DNA from: Scolanthus callimorphus
Lineage: Eukaryota; Cnidaria; Anthozoa; Actiniaria; Edwardsiidae
Assembly: GCA_033964015.1 (NCBI GenBank)
Contig: CM066923.1
Coordinates: 25,432,168-25,496,167, forward strand
Direction: 5' to 3'
Length of the DNA stretch: 64,000 nucleotides
Below the pieces are notes generated by a model, which was not told where the DNA came from, made no database searches, and was given only the letters and a program-made list of their open reading frames with translations. Each line of letters begins with the position of its first letter. Position 1 is the first letter of the stretch. The position numbers and the translations under genes were made by a program. Of the stretch, positions 44,799-57,294 are shown in pieces.

Positions 44799-47700
44799 TT
44801 ATGAAAAGAATGTACTGAAGAGCTTGGATAGGTTGACCTCCGAGTACGCGTTGCTAAGGACAACACGGCTGATCCCTGTATGCATGCGGTCATAGAACTG
44901 CTCCACTTCCTTATTTGTACGCAAGTATGCTCGCATGGCCGCTAGGGAGAAATCAAAGAGCTACGTTAGCCATGTCACCAAGGATCTATTTGTAAGCAAG
45001 AGTCCATTATTAAGAGTGTTGATCTGCTACCCAATTTGCCACCACCACAGTACGATGAGTGCTTTATATGTAAAGCCTGGTGCACACTAGCGACATAAGG
45101 ACATAAGGACGTTATGTTGCAATGAAAAAAGTACGGGAAAATAATTGAAACAATCAATATTTTCCTTGGATCTTCATTAGATTACTTCACCAAAGCAATC
45201 TTATGTTATTTTTTGACGACTTCAACTTCTTGAAACCACTAGATTTTGTTCGCGTGACATGTTTCTTATGTCGTTATGTCGCAAATGTGCACCAGGCTTA
45301 ACAAACAAGTGCCCATTTCCTAAAACGATTATGCGTCAGCCGCCATTTTGACAGCCTAGTAACACACCAAGTCGGTTTTGAAGCCTTGATACTCCTTAAG
45401 AGTTCAAAACACCGTTCAAAGGCTACGCGAAATCATCACCCAGAGCTTCCCCTTTCTTCTTTTTATTTCTTTGTGCCCTCGAGGAAATGCAATGTCAAAG
45501 CAACAAGTAACCTCTCTACTTAAACAATGAAGGTGCAAAACCGAGAAACCGTGAGCATACGGATTTTGTTACTCAGTGGCGGATTCAGCATTGTATAAAG
45601 GGGGTTCCGTTTCTTCTTCACTCCTTTGGAGACTGATACGGACAATAATAATATTATTTGCCCCTGCTAGCGCTCGTCCGCGAGCGGTCTGGATATCACA
45701 ATAAAATCCTCATTGTTCTGGTGCTCAAGTGGGGTTTCGTGGAACCCTTGGAACCCCCTCTGGATCCACCACTGTTACTCACCTTTATCGCTGTCCTTGA
45801 GGTTTTTCATGGTTCGCTGCATGTCGTACAAACGCCCATAAAACAAGACCTGGTTGTACAGTGCAGTGTCTGAGTACTGTATAAAAAAAAAAATCAAATG
45901 AGTAACGGCACAATTATATCAACAGTGCCGTAGCTAGCGGTGGAGCAGAGGGGGCAGCCCCCCCCCCCCCGAAGTAAAAATTATAGTGTCAAAATGTGGA
46001 GAAAAATCTGTTTGACCCCCCAGCAAAAACAAAGAATAACCCCACGATAACTATTGTAGAGCAAGTTTGTCCACCAAAGCTGCAACATATAAAAGCCAGC
46101 CTTAAGCAAACGAACCGAAAACAATGAAAATGTGTTACCAAAAATATTTTCTAGCGATCATGGGAGCCTTAGCGACATACTCTTGAAGTTGTTATAGCTA
46201 CCAGTCCTTTTTGATGTACTTACCACAGGGAGCATGTGAGCTCTATGGCAGTTCGGGCATGTGGGGGCGCCCCGATGTGGTGTAAGGGGTACCTGTCTCG
46301 TCCGGTGATCACAAGAGGGGTCCTCACATCGTTGCCAGCCCTACACGTAAGAAAGACAATAAAACATCGAACACGCCTAGTCCAAGCAAATATCAAACAA
46401 GTTCTGGTGAGCCGAGGGTTGACACAGCCCTCATGCTTCCAATCGGCCCATGTCCTAACACAGGAAACCCACTCAGATGGCCAGCAACAAGGCTGGACTG
46501 AACATGTAAAGAGAGCGGCATTATCGAAATTACCTTCAATATCAAAATATCCACCCCCACCCTTAACACCCTCTTCACCATCACCCACCATCACCATCAA
46601 CAGCACCCTTGTCCTCATCAACAGCACCCTCATCAACGGCATCATAATAACTTCAAAAGTTGTCAATAACATCGGCAATATCATAACATCAGCAACATCA
46701 CCAACAGCTATAAATACGACGTCAATGGCAACATTAACGACACATGTGACACGATACAATAACAGGCCACTCACCGCATAGTACTCCTTGATATGCCTGC
46801 GGGTCATGATTGTCACGTGGTTGAGTATAGCAGCAGAGTTGTAGGGTTTATTGCAGTGCCGACACAAGGCTGAGAGATCGGGGTTGAGAGAGTTCTGACA
46901 ACAGATGGCAGAATGTCAAACAGAGCGCGAATGAATAATTGGAGTACAGTTTTTCATGTCCACAACCCTTCAACTTCGATGGTACGTATCTCGTGCGGTA
47001 ATGCACTGAACGACCATTGAAGCGCAAGGGTACTGCCATGAGCCTCCTTAATAAGACTACGAGGATCTTTAAAATAGTTGGTCTATGAAGCCAGATACTG
47101 TGGCTAAGGTATACTGTTGGGTTCTTACGCCTTGATGGGTTTATAATGATGTAATGAATGGTTTGTACTGCGGTGTATGGATGGAACATTAATGGAGTGC
47201 ACTGGGTAATCAGCATGCAATGAGGATGAATGCCTTGTGCTATGGAGTGTTGTTACCAAGGTCACACTTACAATAGTTGTACAGAGTTCCTCAAAAGTTG
47301 ACTCCTTGCCACATCTGCATTTCACAACCAGACGGACACAATCCTGCATATAATGAAATACAGTATTCGTAACTTATATTGTTTGAAAATGAAATATTCA
47401 TGTGTTGATGGCAGATATCACAGTTTAGTCAAATCACACTAGTGGTCTGTTATCAATGCTGCGTTCTGATTGGTTGAGCTACTAGTAGGCTATAAGTTAT
47501 AGCCTACCAAGAGTGGATTAACAAGAGTTAGAATCTTTCGTACAGTATTTGTCCACATCACAGTCAGAAGTGTCTATTTTTAGATTTGAATTTCGCGCGC
47601 GAAAGTATTCGAATGCTCAGGTTCGAATGCTCGTATACCCAATACACAACAAATAGAGAATATCCTACCTTATCCTTGCGACTTTAAAGGTTTTTCGATT

Positions 47701-50700
47701 GATCTGCGATTTAATTTTAGGCTGGATCTCACAATTGTTTGCGTGGCGAGAAAGTGGGAACCCTGTGGATGACGAATTTTCGCTGGAATCCTAGTTCTAA
47801 AAATAGACACTTTTCTGACTGTGATTCGGGCGTACATAGTAAATATGGAAACTCTTGGTAATCCACTCGTGAGCCTACTAGTAGCGAAAAGTGTCGGATT
47901 TGAAAGCCAGAAAATGGCAAATGACCAGAACCAAAACATTTTTTTTTGCAATACAAATTGATCTACTAGTGTGATTTGACTAAAACAATTATTCCCCTCG
48001 CCCTCATGGCCTCTGAGTCAATAGCCCATTCGGCCTTCGAATAATTGTTAAATATATGTCATGTACAGAAGACGGATAGGTATTGGAGTTTCAATGACCA
48101 TATTCGATGTGCTGAATATGTACTGATAAAATATACGATCACAGTTAGCATGCCCCCAGGCTTTGTTTGTTTCTGGTGAAGTTTTCGTTTTCTATAAAAT
48201 GCTTTCTTTGTTGGACGCGCGCGGGCGTACGAGCGCCCTCTACACGTTTTGAGGTTTATTTTTTGGTTGGAGCTTTTTTGAGAGCTTTCGTCCACAGGAA
48301 CCCCACGCAAACGAGAGCGCGCAGGAATCCCATACAACGTGCGCGCGCATGCCACAAGGCAAGCAAATATTCCTGGCGTGCTCTACACCAGAAACACAGA
48401 GAACCTGCGGGAAGGCTAGATTACAGTCAGTATTTGTAACGTCACAATTCAGAAAAATCAACAAAAAACCTTAAATACGTCCCGTTTTCAAACAATTTTC
48501 TACAAGAACAGGAGTCCATCAATAGGAGCTTCCATCTTTGGTACTGGGTCCGTGAGGCAGCGTTTTTCCTGGCCCATCTATTTTTATAACAAAGATTCGG
48601 CGCGAATCTTTGCAGAAATCGCCCATCGATAAACACGGCGGAAAGAAGCGAAGAATTATGCGAGTCAAATTCCCATGTAAATGTCGAAAGTAGTTCATTA
48701 CTCAGGTCGGTATCTGACACAACTATAGCAGAAGTCCCTACCTAAAATACCCCGAGAAATCGCGCTTTGGCCTCGGCCGCAATCTTGTGCTTCCGCAATC
48801 TTGTGATTCTCATCTAAAAATAACTAGGTCAGGAAATACGCTACCTTAACTATAAAGGTTAGACGAAAGCTCGTATTGATGGGCTCCTGACAACAAGTCA
48901 TGCAGACGTCCTGGTGCAATGAATCAATGTGAAAACACAGCGGTGCATTGTGGCATTGTGCGAACTACCTTGTTAATCGGAGACTCCATGGTAAATAATA
49001 TTCAAGGAAAAGAACTAGGAAAATCAGCCGGTCATCGAGTTGTTGTGAAGTCCTTTTCCGGCGCTACCACAAGAGCAATGAGGGATTATCTGAAGCCTAA
49101 CTTAGAGCTGGGTCCAAGTGAAGTTATATTACATGTTGGAACGAACGATCTGAGGTCTAGAGAACCAAAGGAAGTAGCCGAGTCTGTTATCGACCTAGCT
49201 CGACAGATCGAAAGTAGCTGCGATGCCAAAGTCACTATCTCTGAATTTGTATGTAGAAGGGGTCCCCTTAATGAAGCCGTTGACACAGCTAATAAGCATC
49301 TAACAAAGTTGTGCCGGCAGAACGAGTGGACTCTGATTCGACATCAGAACATCACAGTCAATGGGTTAAACAAAGGGGGACTTCATCTAAACTATAAAGG
49401 TAATAATCAGTTTTCAAAAATTTTAAATCTCACTTAAACTGAAATGATGTGCTGAAAGTGAATGCCGTGTCTGAAAATGATGTTATAAACAAAAGCAGTA
49501 GGTCTGTTTTACCAATCAAAAGGGAGTAGACCCTACCAAAACCCTTCCAACTCAGCGCGGTTTGAAATTAGCTTGTCTCAACATCAATAAACTAACAACT
49601 CACATAGACGAGCTTAGGATATTTCTCGCTAATAACAACATTGATGTATTAGCGATTAATGAGACAAAATTAGACGAGAACATAAACAATAATGAAGTTC
49701 ACATCCTTGGATACGAAATAATTCGCCGGGATAGAATTTTAAACGGCGGGGGAGGGGTGTGCTTTTATGTGAAAAAGTCAATCAATTTTTCAACTCGAAA
49801 GGATTTAGACATGGAAGACCTGGAAAATCTATGCATAGAAATTCGGAAGCCTAAATCAAAACCAGTCGTAATTGTCACGTGGTACAGACCACCAGGCTCT
49901 CCTATTGGCATTTTTACGCCTTTTGAATCCCTGGTTGGGAAATTAGATAGTGAAAATGTAGACTACCTAGTAATGGGCGACATTAATTGTAATGTGATTT
50001 CTGAGCGATATGACAACGACACGCTAAAATTAATGAATATTGCTGATATCTATGGACTCCAGCAACTCATCACAGAACCAACAAGGGTAACGCCTACCAC
50101 TTCAACTCTAATTGACCATATTTATACCAATTGTTTGGATAAGATTGCGTGTTCGGGGGTTCGTCATACCGCTATTAGTGATCACAGCATGGTTTTTGCA
50201 TATACAAAGTTGGCACTAAATGGGAAGTCTAGTGGGCATAATACAATCACTTACAGGAATTTCGGAAATTCAATAGGCAAAGTTTTCGAAACGAAATCTC
50301 AGATCAATCATGGGAAACGTTTATGCATTATCGAATCCAAATGAAATGTGGCAGGAATGGAAGCGTACGTTTCTAGCCATAGCTAACAAGCACGCTCCTA
50401 TGAGAACAAAGCGCGTTCGCGCGCGAAGTCTTCCTTGGATTACATCAGCATTGAAAGAGATAATGCATAAGCGTGACATCCTAAAAATAAAAGCTATTAA
50501 ATCTAATGCTTCTCATGATTGGATATTATACAAAAGAGAGCGTAACAAAATAAATTCTCAATTAGATTAGCTAAAAAAGAATATTATCAAAAACCTTTGA
50601 AGACTATACAGGTGACTCTCGTAAAACATGGCAGACTATTAATGAGCTAACATCACGTAAAGCTGGGAAAACGTCAGTGACATCACTTAAGGCTACTGTA

Positions 50701-53700
50701 AACCTTCGAGGCAATTTTTTTCTTTTTTTCTTTTTTCGGCTGACCTTAACGTTTGTGTCATAATCTAGCAACTCGTAAAAAGAAAAATACAAAGAAGTAG
50801 TGTTTTCATGCGTAAAAACGAGAATAATTATTCATTTCGTCGGAGCATTTACTAACTCAGCCGACTTTAATCCTTAATCCTGTTTACATATGACACAGGC
50901 TCCCCACTGATTGCGCGCGAAAACATAATCCGGGACTCATTAGCATATTTACGCACGTTTCCTTCAAACATACTACAAGTGAACTACAACAACTCACTTT
51001 CAACCTCACGAATTTCAACCATTAGTACAACGTTTTGGAGTATTGTACATTTCTGATTCGTCTTGGTGGCTTTCGCGCTTGGCCATGTCTCTGCGTACTA
51101 TTTAAGCGTATCCGCAAAATGCGTTCCGTCATGCTGAAGTAAATAGATTCGATATTTCCAAAGAAGCTAGATAATCAGATCGTTCTCGCTACTCGAGCTC
51201 GCGTTCCCTGAACATGATTTCCATGTGATATACATTTTCCTCTTTGTTGGAGAGTTTTAGTCTTCCTACTTTGATTTGCAGTGCTTGATTTGCGTCGGTT
51301 TGATTTTGGCTTTGCCACTCCATTATCCTGATAAGTCGAGGCTTAAAACGATAAACAATGCTCTTGAAATTCGAGATCGGAAGAGCTTTCCCGCGAACTT
51401 TCCTGGCCCAACGGGGCGCTTCGTTCTCATTGGTTATCAGTTGACATCTGCTTGACGTTTGTTTGCTGTCCACTTGAGAAGCCAGGAAAGTTTCTACGAG
51501 CCGTAACTCTTTAGTAGTTTTAGAGCAGATTACCAACATAAAACTGAATTATGCGCATAGAGGGAAAGGATGGATTCGTTTGAAACTTGGCCAGTTGCTA
51601 GTTTAAACATTGATCTCTAAAACCGTGTGGGGCTTTAAAGAAATATTGCTTTGCTGCGATGCAAATGCGCCGTAAGTTAGGAATGTAAGCAATTTTTACT
51701 CTTTCGACTTTAGCCTTTGATAAATCATAAACTAAGTAAAATATTGACAAATCCCCACACGGTTTGACAGCCCTATGAGTGCTGATGGACATGATGCAGT
51801 TTTTGGGCTGAAAGAAACGCGTTCACTATGCGCATAATTCAATTTTTTGGAGCGCGTCGGAAACTCATTGCGCGGCGCCTAGCGTAAAAGGTTTTAAAAG
51901 AGAAGAAATAAAAATAGCATATTTGGAAACTACTACTATTGAGCTTTAAATGGTATATAGTTTATAGTATAATTGTGTTTGCGCGCGCGAGGGATTTTTT
52001 TTAGCGAAGGGCACCTTCGAAGGTTTACAGTCGCCTTAAGGTGAATGGGTCAACTATAACCAATTCAGGGCAAATATCAAACGAGTTTAATAATCATTTT
52101 GCCACTATGGCCCAAAGCTTGCCAGTGAGATCGACTCCAATAGCGGAGACTTCCAAACGTATCTCACTGGCACAGATAAACGCTTTCATCTTCGTCCTAC
52201 TAATGCAAATAAGGTATTTTCACTTATGACCAAACTAAATAAGTCCAAGGCAACTGGCCTGGATGGAATATCTGCTAGGCTTATACGAGAGTGCGCCGAG
52301 TTCATATGCATGCCAATATGTGCTCTATTTAACCAATCTATCATTCAGGGCATTTTCCCAGATGAATGGAAATCCGCTAGAATTACACCACTATTCAAGC
52401 AAGGTAGTCGAGACGACGTAAATAATTATCGTCCGATCTCGATTATCCCAGTTGTGGTCAAGGTTTTCGAAAGAATCATTTACGAACAATTATATGCCTA
52501 TTTAGAGGAGCACGATATACTCTGTGAAAATCAATCAGGATTTCGCACAGTTCATTCCACAGTCACGGCTTTGCTTGAGGCAACTGACTCCTGGGCATAT
52601 AATATAGATGTTGGAAAAATCAATGCAGTAATCTTTCTCGATCTAAAAAAGGCTTTCGACACCGTTGACCACAATATTCTCCTAGCCAAGTTAGAGCACT
52701 ATGGCGTATCTGGAAATTCATCGAAACTGTTTCAGTCATATTTAGATAACCGAACACAGCAATGCTCTGTCAATGTGTCCTTATCTGAGAGACGTATAAT
52801 GGCCTGTGGAGTCCCTCAAGGAACCATACTCGGTCCTCTCCTATTCTTACTTTACATCAACGACCTTCCAAACTGTTTGTCAAATTGTAAACCGAGGATG
52901 TATGCCGATGATACGCATCTCACGTACGCAGGCAGCGATGCTACCAGCATCGAGTCTTGTCTTAACGAGGACCTGTTGAATGTGCATGCGTGGCTTAATG
53001 CAAATAAACTAACCCTAAATATGACGAAAACGGAGTTCATGTTAATAGGATCCAGCCAAAGACTGAATACTCTTACGGCTTCACCAACAGTCACAATAGA
53101 CGGTACGCACGTCAAACAGGTTGAAACTACAAAATCGCTGGGTGTGACAATTGATGATAAACTTAACTGGAAATGTCACATTGAAAATATCACAAAAAAG
53201 ATCGCTTCCGGCATCGGGGCCATAAAACGTATAAGGCACATGGTGCCTCAGGCGACCTTAAAACACATTTATCAAGCTTTGATACAGCCTCATTTCGACT
53301 ACTGTTGTACTGTTTGGGGAAGCTGTGGGGTAACCCTACAAGACAAGCTTCAAAAATTGCAAAACCGAGCAAGCCGTGTGGTGACATTTTCAGATTATGA
53401 CGCTGATGCTGGCCAATTGCTTGAGGCTTTAAGTTGGAAGTCTCTCGATTGCCAGCGAAATTTACAAAAGGCCACTATGGTTTTTAAATGTCTCCATGGG
53501 CTTGCTCCAAGTTATTTGGCTTCAAAATTTTCTATGAAATCAACAAGCTACGACCTGAGGGACTCTGAGAATAAACTTAATGTTCCAAAACCAAGAACTA
53601 ACTATCTAAAAAACAGCTTCACTTATACCGGCGCCACACTGTGGAATAGCCTTCCGCGTGAAGCAAGATGCTCAGAGTCACTCGGGTCTTTCAAACGCGC

Positions 53701-56700
53701 AGTATACACGGCATTCACGGAAAGCAGCTCTTTATTTTAATTATAGGAGTTTTTATAATTATTTAATTAATATTCTATAGTTATTAGTAGTTAGTAGTAG
53801 TAGTTTATTGTTATATAGTTATATGTAGTTATATATATTTAATATTAGCTGATGAATTGCACGTGTCTAAATAAAGTTTATCTATCTTTATCTATCTATC
53901 TGTGAGTCGGCTCCCTTAACTAACCTTAAAACGCTCCTCATCAGTCATTTGGGCCTGGCCACCAAGTAAGGCATCAGCCTCGTCATCATGATGAGACGAA
54001 GTGTGACGATATCCAGACGGATCCAGACCTTGGAAAGAAATAAAAAAGGGTTGTCAGTGAGTTTGTCATCAACTGGAACCTCAATCTACTTAACTAGGTC
54101 TAGTATAGCCATATGTTCAGGAGTAGAAGGACCCATTTGCAGATTGTGAAAATAAGGATGCATTGAGATGGCGGCTCTGATTTCCGAAGTTTCGCGAAAA
54201 TTTCACAATCTACAATCCAAAAATAGATTAATCTACTCCTGTGCTTCGGATGCCGCTCGGCCGCTTCGGACGACGTTGATGGGCTCCTAAGTTTGTTTGT
54301 GCCTCCCACGCGAGGTGAAAGGCAGGGCACTCGCATGCCGCAAATTATCATATGGATATGTTTAATTTCATCCCTAGATATACAATGCAATGCTCTTGAG
54401 CGGTATACGTGGAATATTCCAAGCGTCAGTACTACTTTATACCATGCCATACTCACCCAGACACTCGGCGATTCTTGCGGCATCCGTGCCATCAATAGGA
54501 TCACATAAACGTGACACCACAGGGTGTACCTGGTTTGCCAGGTAATACTTGGTATCTGAATATTAGTTAAGGAATCAATTCAAGGGCCCCTCGCCAACCG
54601 TGATCCATTACTGTCGTGATATTGAATCGTCTTACCACGAAGTGATAAAACTGCAGTAATAATAATTGAAACTCGTACTATTCCAGAGAATCACTCCACG
54701 CTTTCAGAAAACCACAGATTGTATAATAAAAGCCATTGGCTAACATCTTATGAAACTTAGGATCTCGTTTAGTCCCATTCGGAATACAACAACGATCCAG
54801 GACTTTCCAGGTTTTCCAGCAGCTGTGCGAACCATGAATCATTCGTGAAAGCATGGATCCCACATCATGAGCCCAACCTCTGGATTCCTTGGCCACGCGT
54901 GGGAAAGATTCAAGCTACAACGCGCGCGCGCCGAGTGTTGGTAACTGTGGGACATTCGTTGAGCAAACTGTTAAAAAAGCGCGCGCTGCATTCTGTTTGT
55001 TGTGGGACATGGCTTGGGTATTTCAGAATTATAAAGTTAGAATCGTCCATTGTACTCAACGCTGTTTGCTGGAGCAGATTTCGTATGACAGTGAAAAGTG
55101 CCGCGAGACGGCGCGGCAGGGTCGCGGCACGGAACCTGGCCTGCTCTAGAAGGAATAAAATCGCGTAGTCGCGGCACGGTCGCGGCGCGGCATAACTTTG
55201 TCGCGGCATGTTTTAGTCATACGAAATCTGCTCTATCTCGCGCACGGCAAGAAAATCCCGGATGGCAGCCATGAACGGGAACTATGGAACACATTAAGGA
55301 TACCAATCTTGAGGGTGTCTGACTTGAGGAACTCATCTGGATGATACGCACGCTGGGTAGCCGCCAAAGTTGAACCGTCCTGAAAGACATGGAGATTAGC
55401 GACTTAGCACAGCTGAAAACGATGGCTGTATTTGACTCAAGGCACAAATAAATTACAAGCAAACGAACGAACTAGCAAACAAGCAACCGACCGATCAAAC
55501 AAGCAAGGGAATAAACAAGCACAATAACAAAGAAACGAACGAGCAAACAAACGAATGAACACGCAGGCAAGCAGCAAGTCAGCCGAAAAAAAAACATAAA
55601 AGCCAGCGAAAAACAAAGAACAAGCAAACAAACGAACAAACAAAACCCGAACAAACAACCGAACGAACAGACATGGAAAGAAGCGATGCAGCACAACAAA
55701 ATGACTGCATTTGATGCAAAAATGAGACAACAACAGGATTCCAGGAATAGACTGAGAAGAGAAGCGCGCGAACCCCTGACGAACACCAGAGGAGCGCCGA
55801 AGGCACGACGATGGCGTGAAGCGCCGAAGGCGTAAGTCGCCAAAAGTAGGGGTTCGCACGCTTCTCTGGGGACGCGCCAGAGTAGGGGCTGTTAGCAGTA
55901 ACAAACAAACATACAAAAAAAACAGGAACGAACACGGAAAGAAGCGAAATAGCACAACTGAAAATGATGGCTACATTTGCTACAAAAACCTGGAGTTTCC
56001 GCCGAACACCATCAGCATCGTTTTTTTTTTTTCTCTTTTTTCTTTGAATGTCACTTGTTCTAAAGATGGGGTAAGTAAAGCTGCTGTTAGCTTACCTCGC
56101 ATATGACGTAAGGTATAGTATCACCGACCCCGACTTTCTTGGACTTGCTCATCATCCACACGGCCACGTGTACATGCGGGAGGACTTCTTGTCAGGGTAG
56201 TCCTGGGGGCCTTAGTCAGTTGCTATGGTAACACAAATAAGTGGTAAGTAAAATGAGAAATTAAATCCATAGACAGCATGGCATGGCGCGTGACAATATT
56301 GGGAGGGGGGAACTTCTGGCTTCTGTACAAACCCGAATATAGAACGTAGTGATTTAAGAACCTACATGCTGAAAAATATAAGAACCTGTTTGCCAAAGAA
56401 AAAATATAAGTGAAATGCGTATGTTACCCACCTTGTTTATGACGTATTTCTGCAAGTCAACTTTGCCTCCTTTCACGTCCTCCCCAACTGTAAAAAAAAA
56501 AAAAAAAAAATGAGAATGTCGTGTTTAGGGTGCAATTGAACTGAACTCCAATAACTGAGCTGCAACAACAGTTTGTGAAAACTGAAAGCTTTGTTCTGGA
56601 AATGCAGACACGTTTTGGTTTATTTCTCCCTCATTTCTCTTCACTTCGATTGTTTTCTTTTTGTTATTTCTCCCTCATTTCTCTTCACTTCGATTGTTTT

Positions 56701-57261
56701 CTTAGCTGACGATATGAAAAAAAATCTACAGAAAAGAAACTTGTTTTTGAGTTCAAATGTAATATGCACTTGTGTTACAGATATTTGCACTCTGTGTTGC
56801 ACTGCTCTAGACCAATCAGAATTGCGAAATGCTTGGCATGTGTATTATTACGTGAAGAAATCTAAAAATAGCGATCTACACTGAAACATAAAGTACTCGA
56901 CAATATTTCCCTACATCATACAAATACGCCGATGGAATTGATGCTTTCTCCGCCTGGTATTTTGGCTGCGTTACCGAAGCTACGACATGCGCGCTCTTTT
57001 CCAGCTCAACAACAACAACAAGAACACCAACAACAACAAACAAGCTCGTACTGCATGCTGGTGTGGGTAGCATGATTTAAAAAACTCATTGCGCTTGCGT
57101 ATTCCATCGTGACGTCATACCTTACCTGAAATGAGGAATTCGTGAATGTTGTCCCTATCGTGTCACGTGACTGAGCAGAGAGGATCTGAGACACACGTAG
57201 CTGTAAAAAGAAATTATAAGAATATAAAGAAATTATAAAGCAAAACAAGGATGACCAAGGC

Positions 57262-57294
<33 letters not shown>

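Noticed and set aside
46236..46781. A 181-codon S/T/I-rich frame and a 215-codon frame on the opposite strand
   Set aside because: They cross a POLA1 exon and an ATCACC low-complexity intron tract; the composition is explained by the tract.
55437..55955. A cysteine- and leucine-rich frame that looks like a membrane protein
   Set aside because: It is the reverse strand of an AACGAAC/CAAGCAAAC low-complexity tract.
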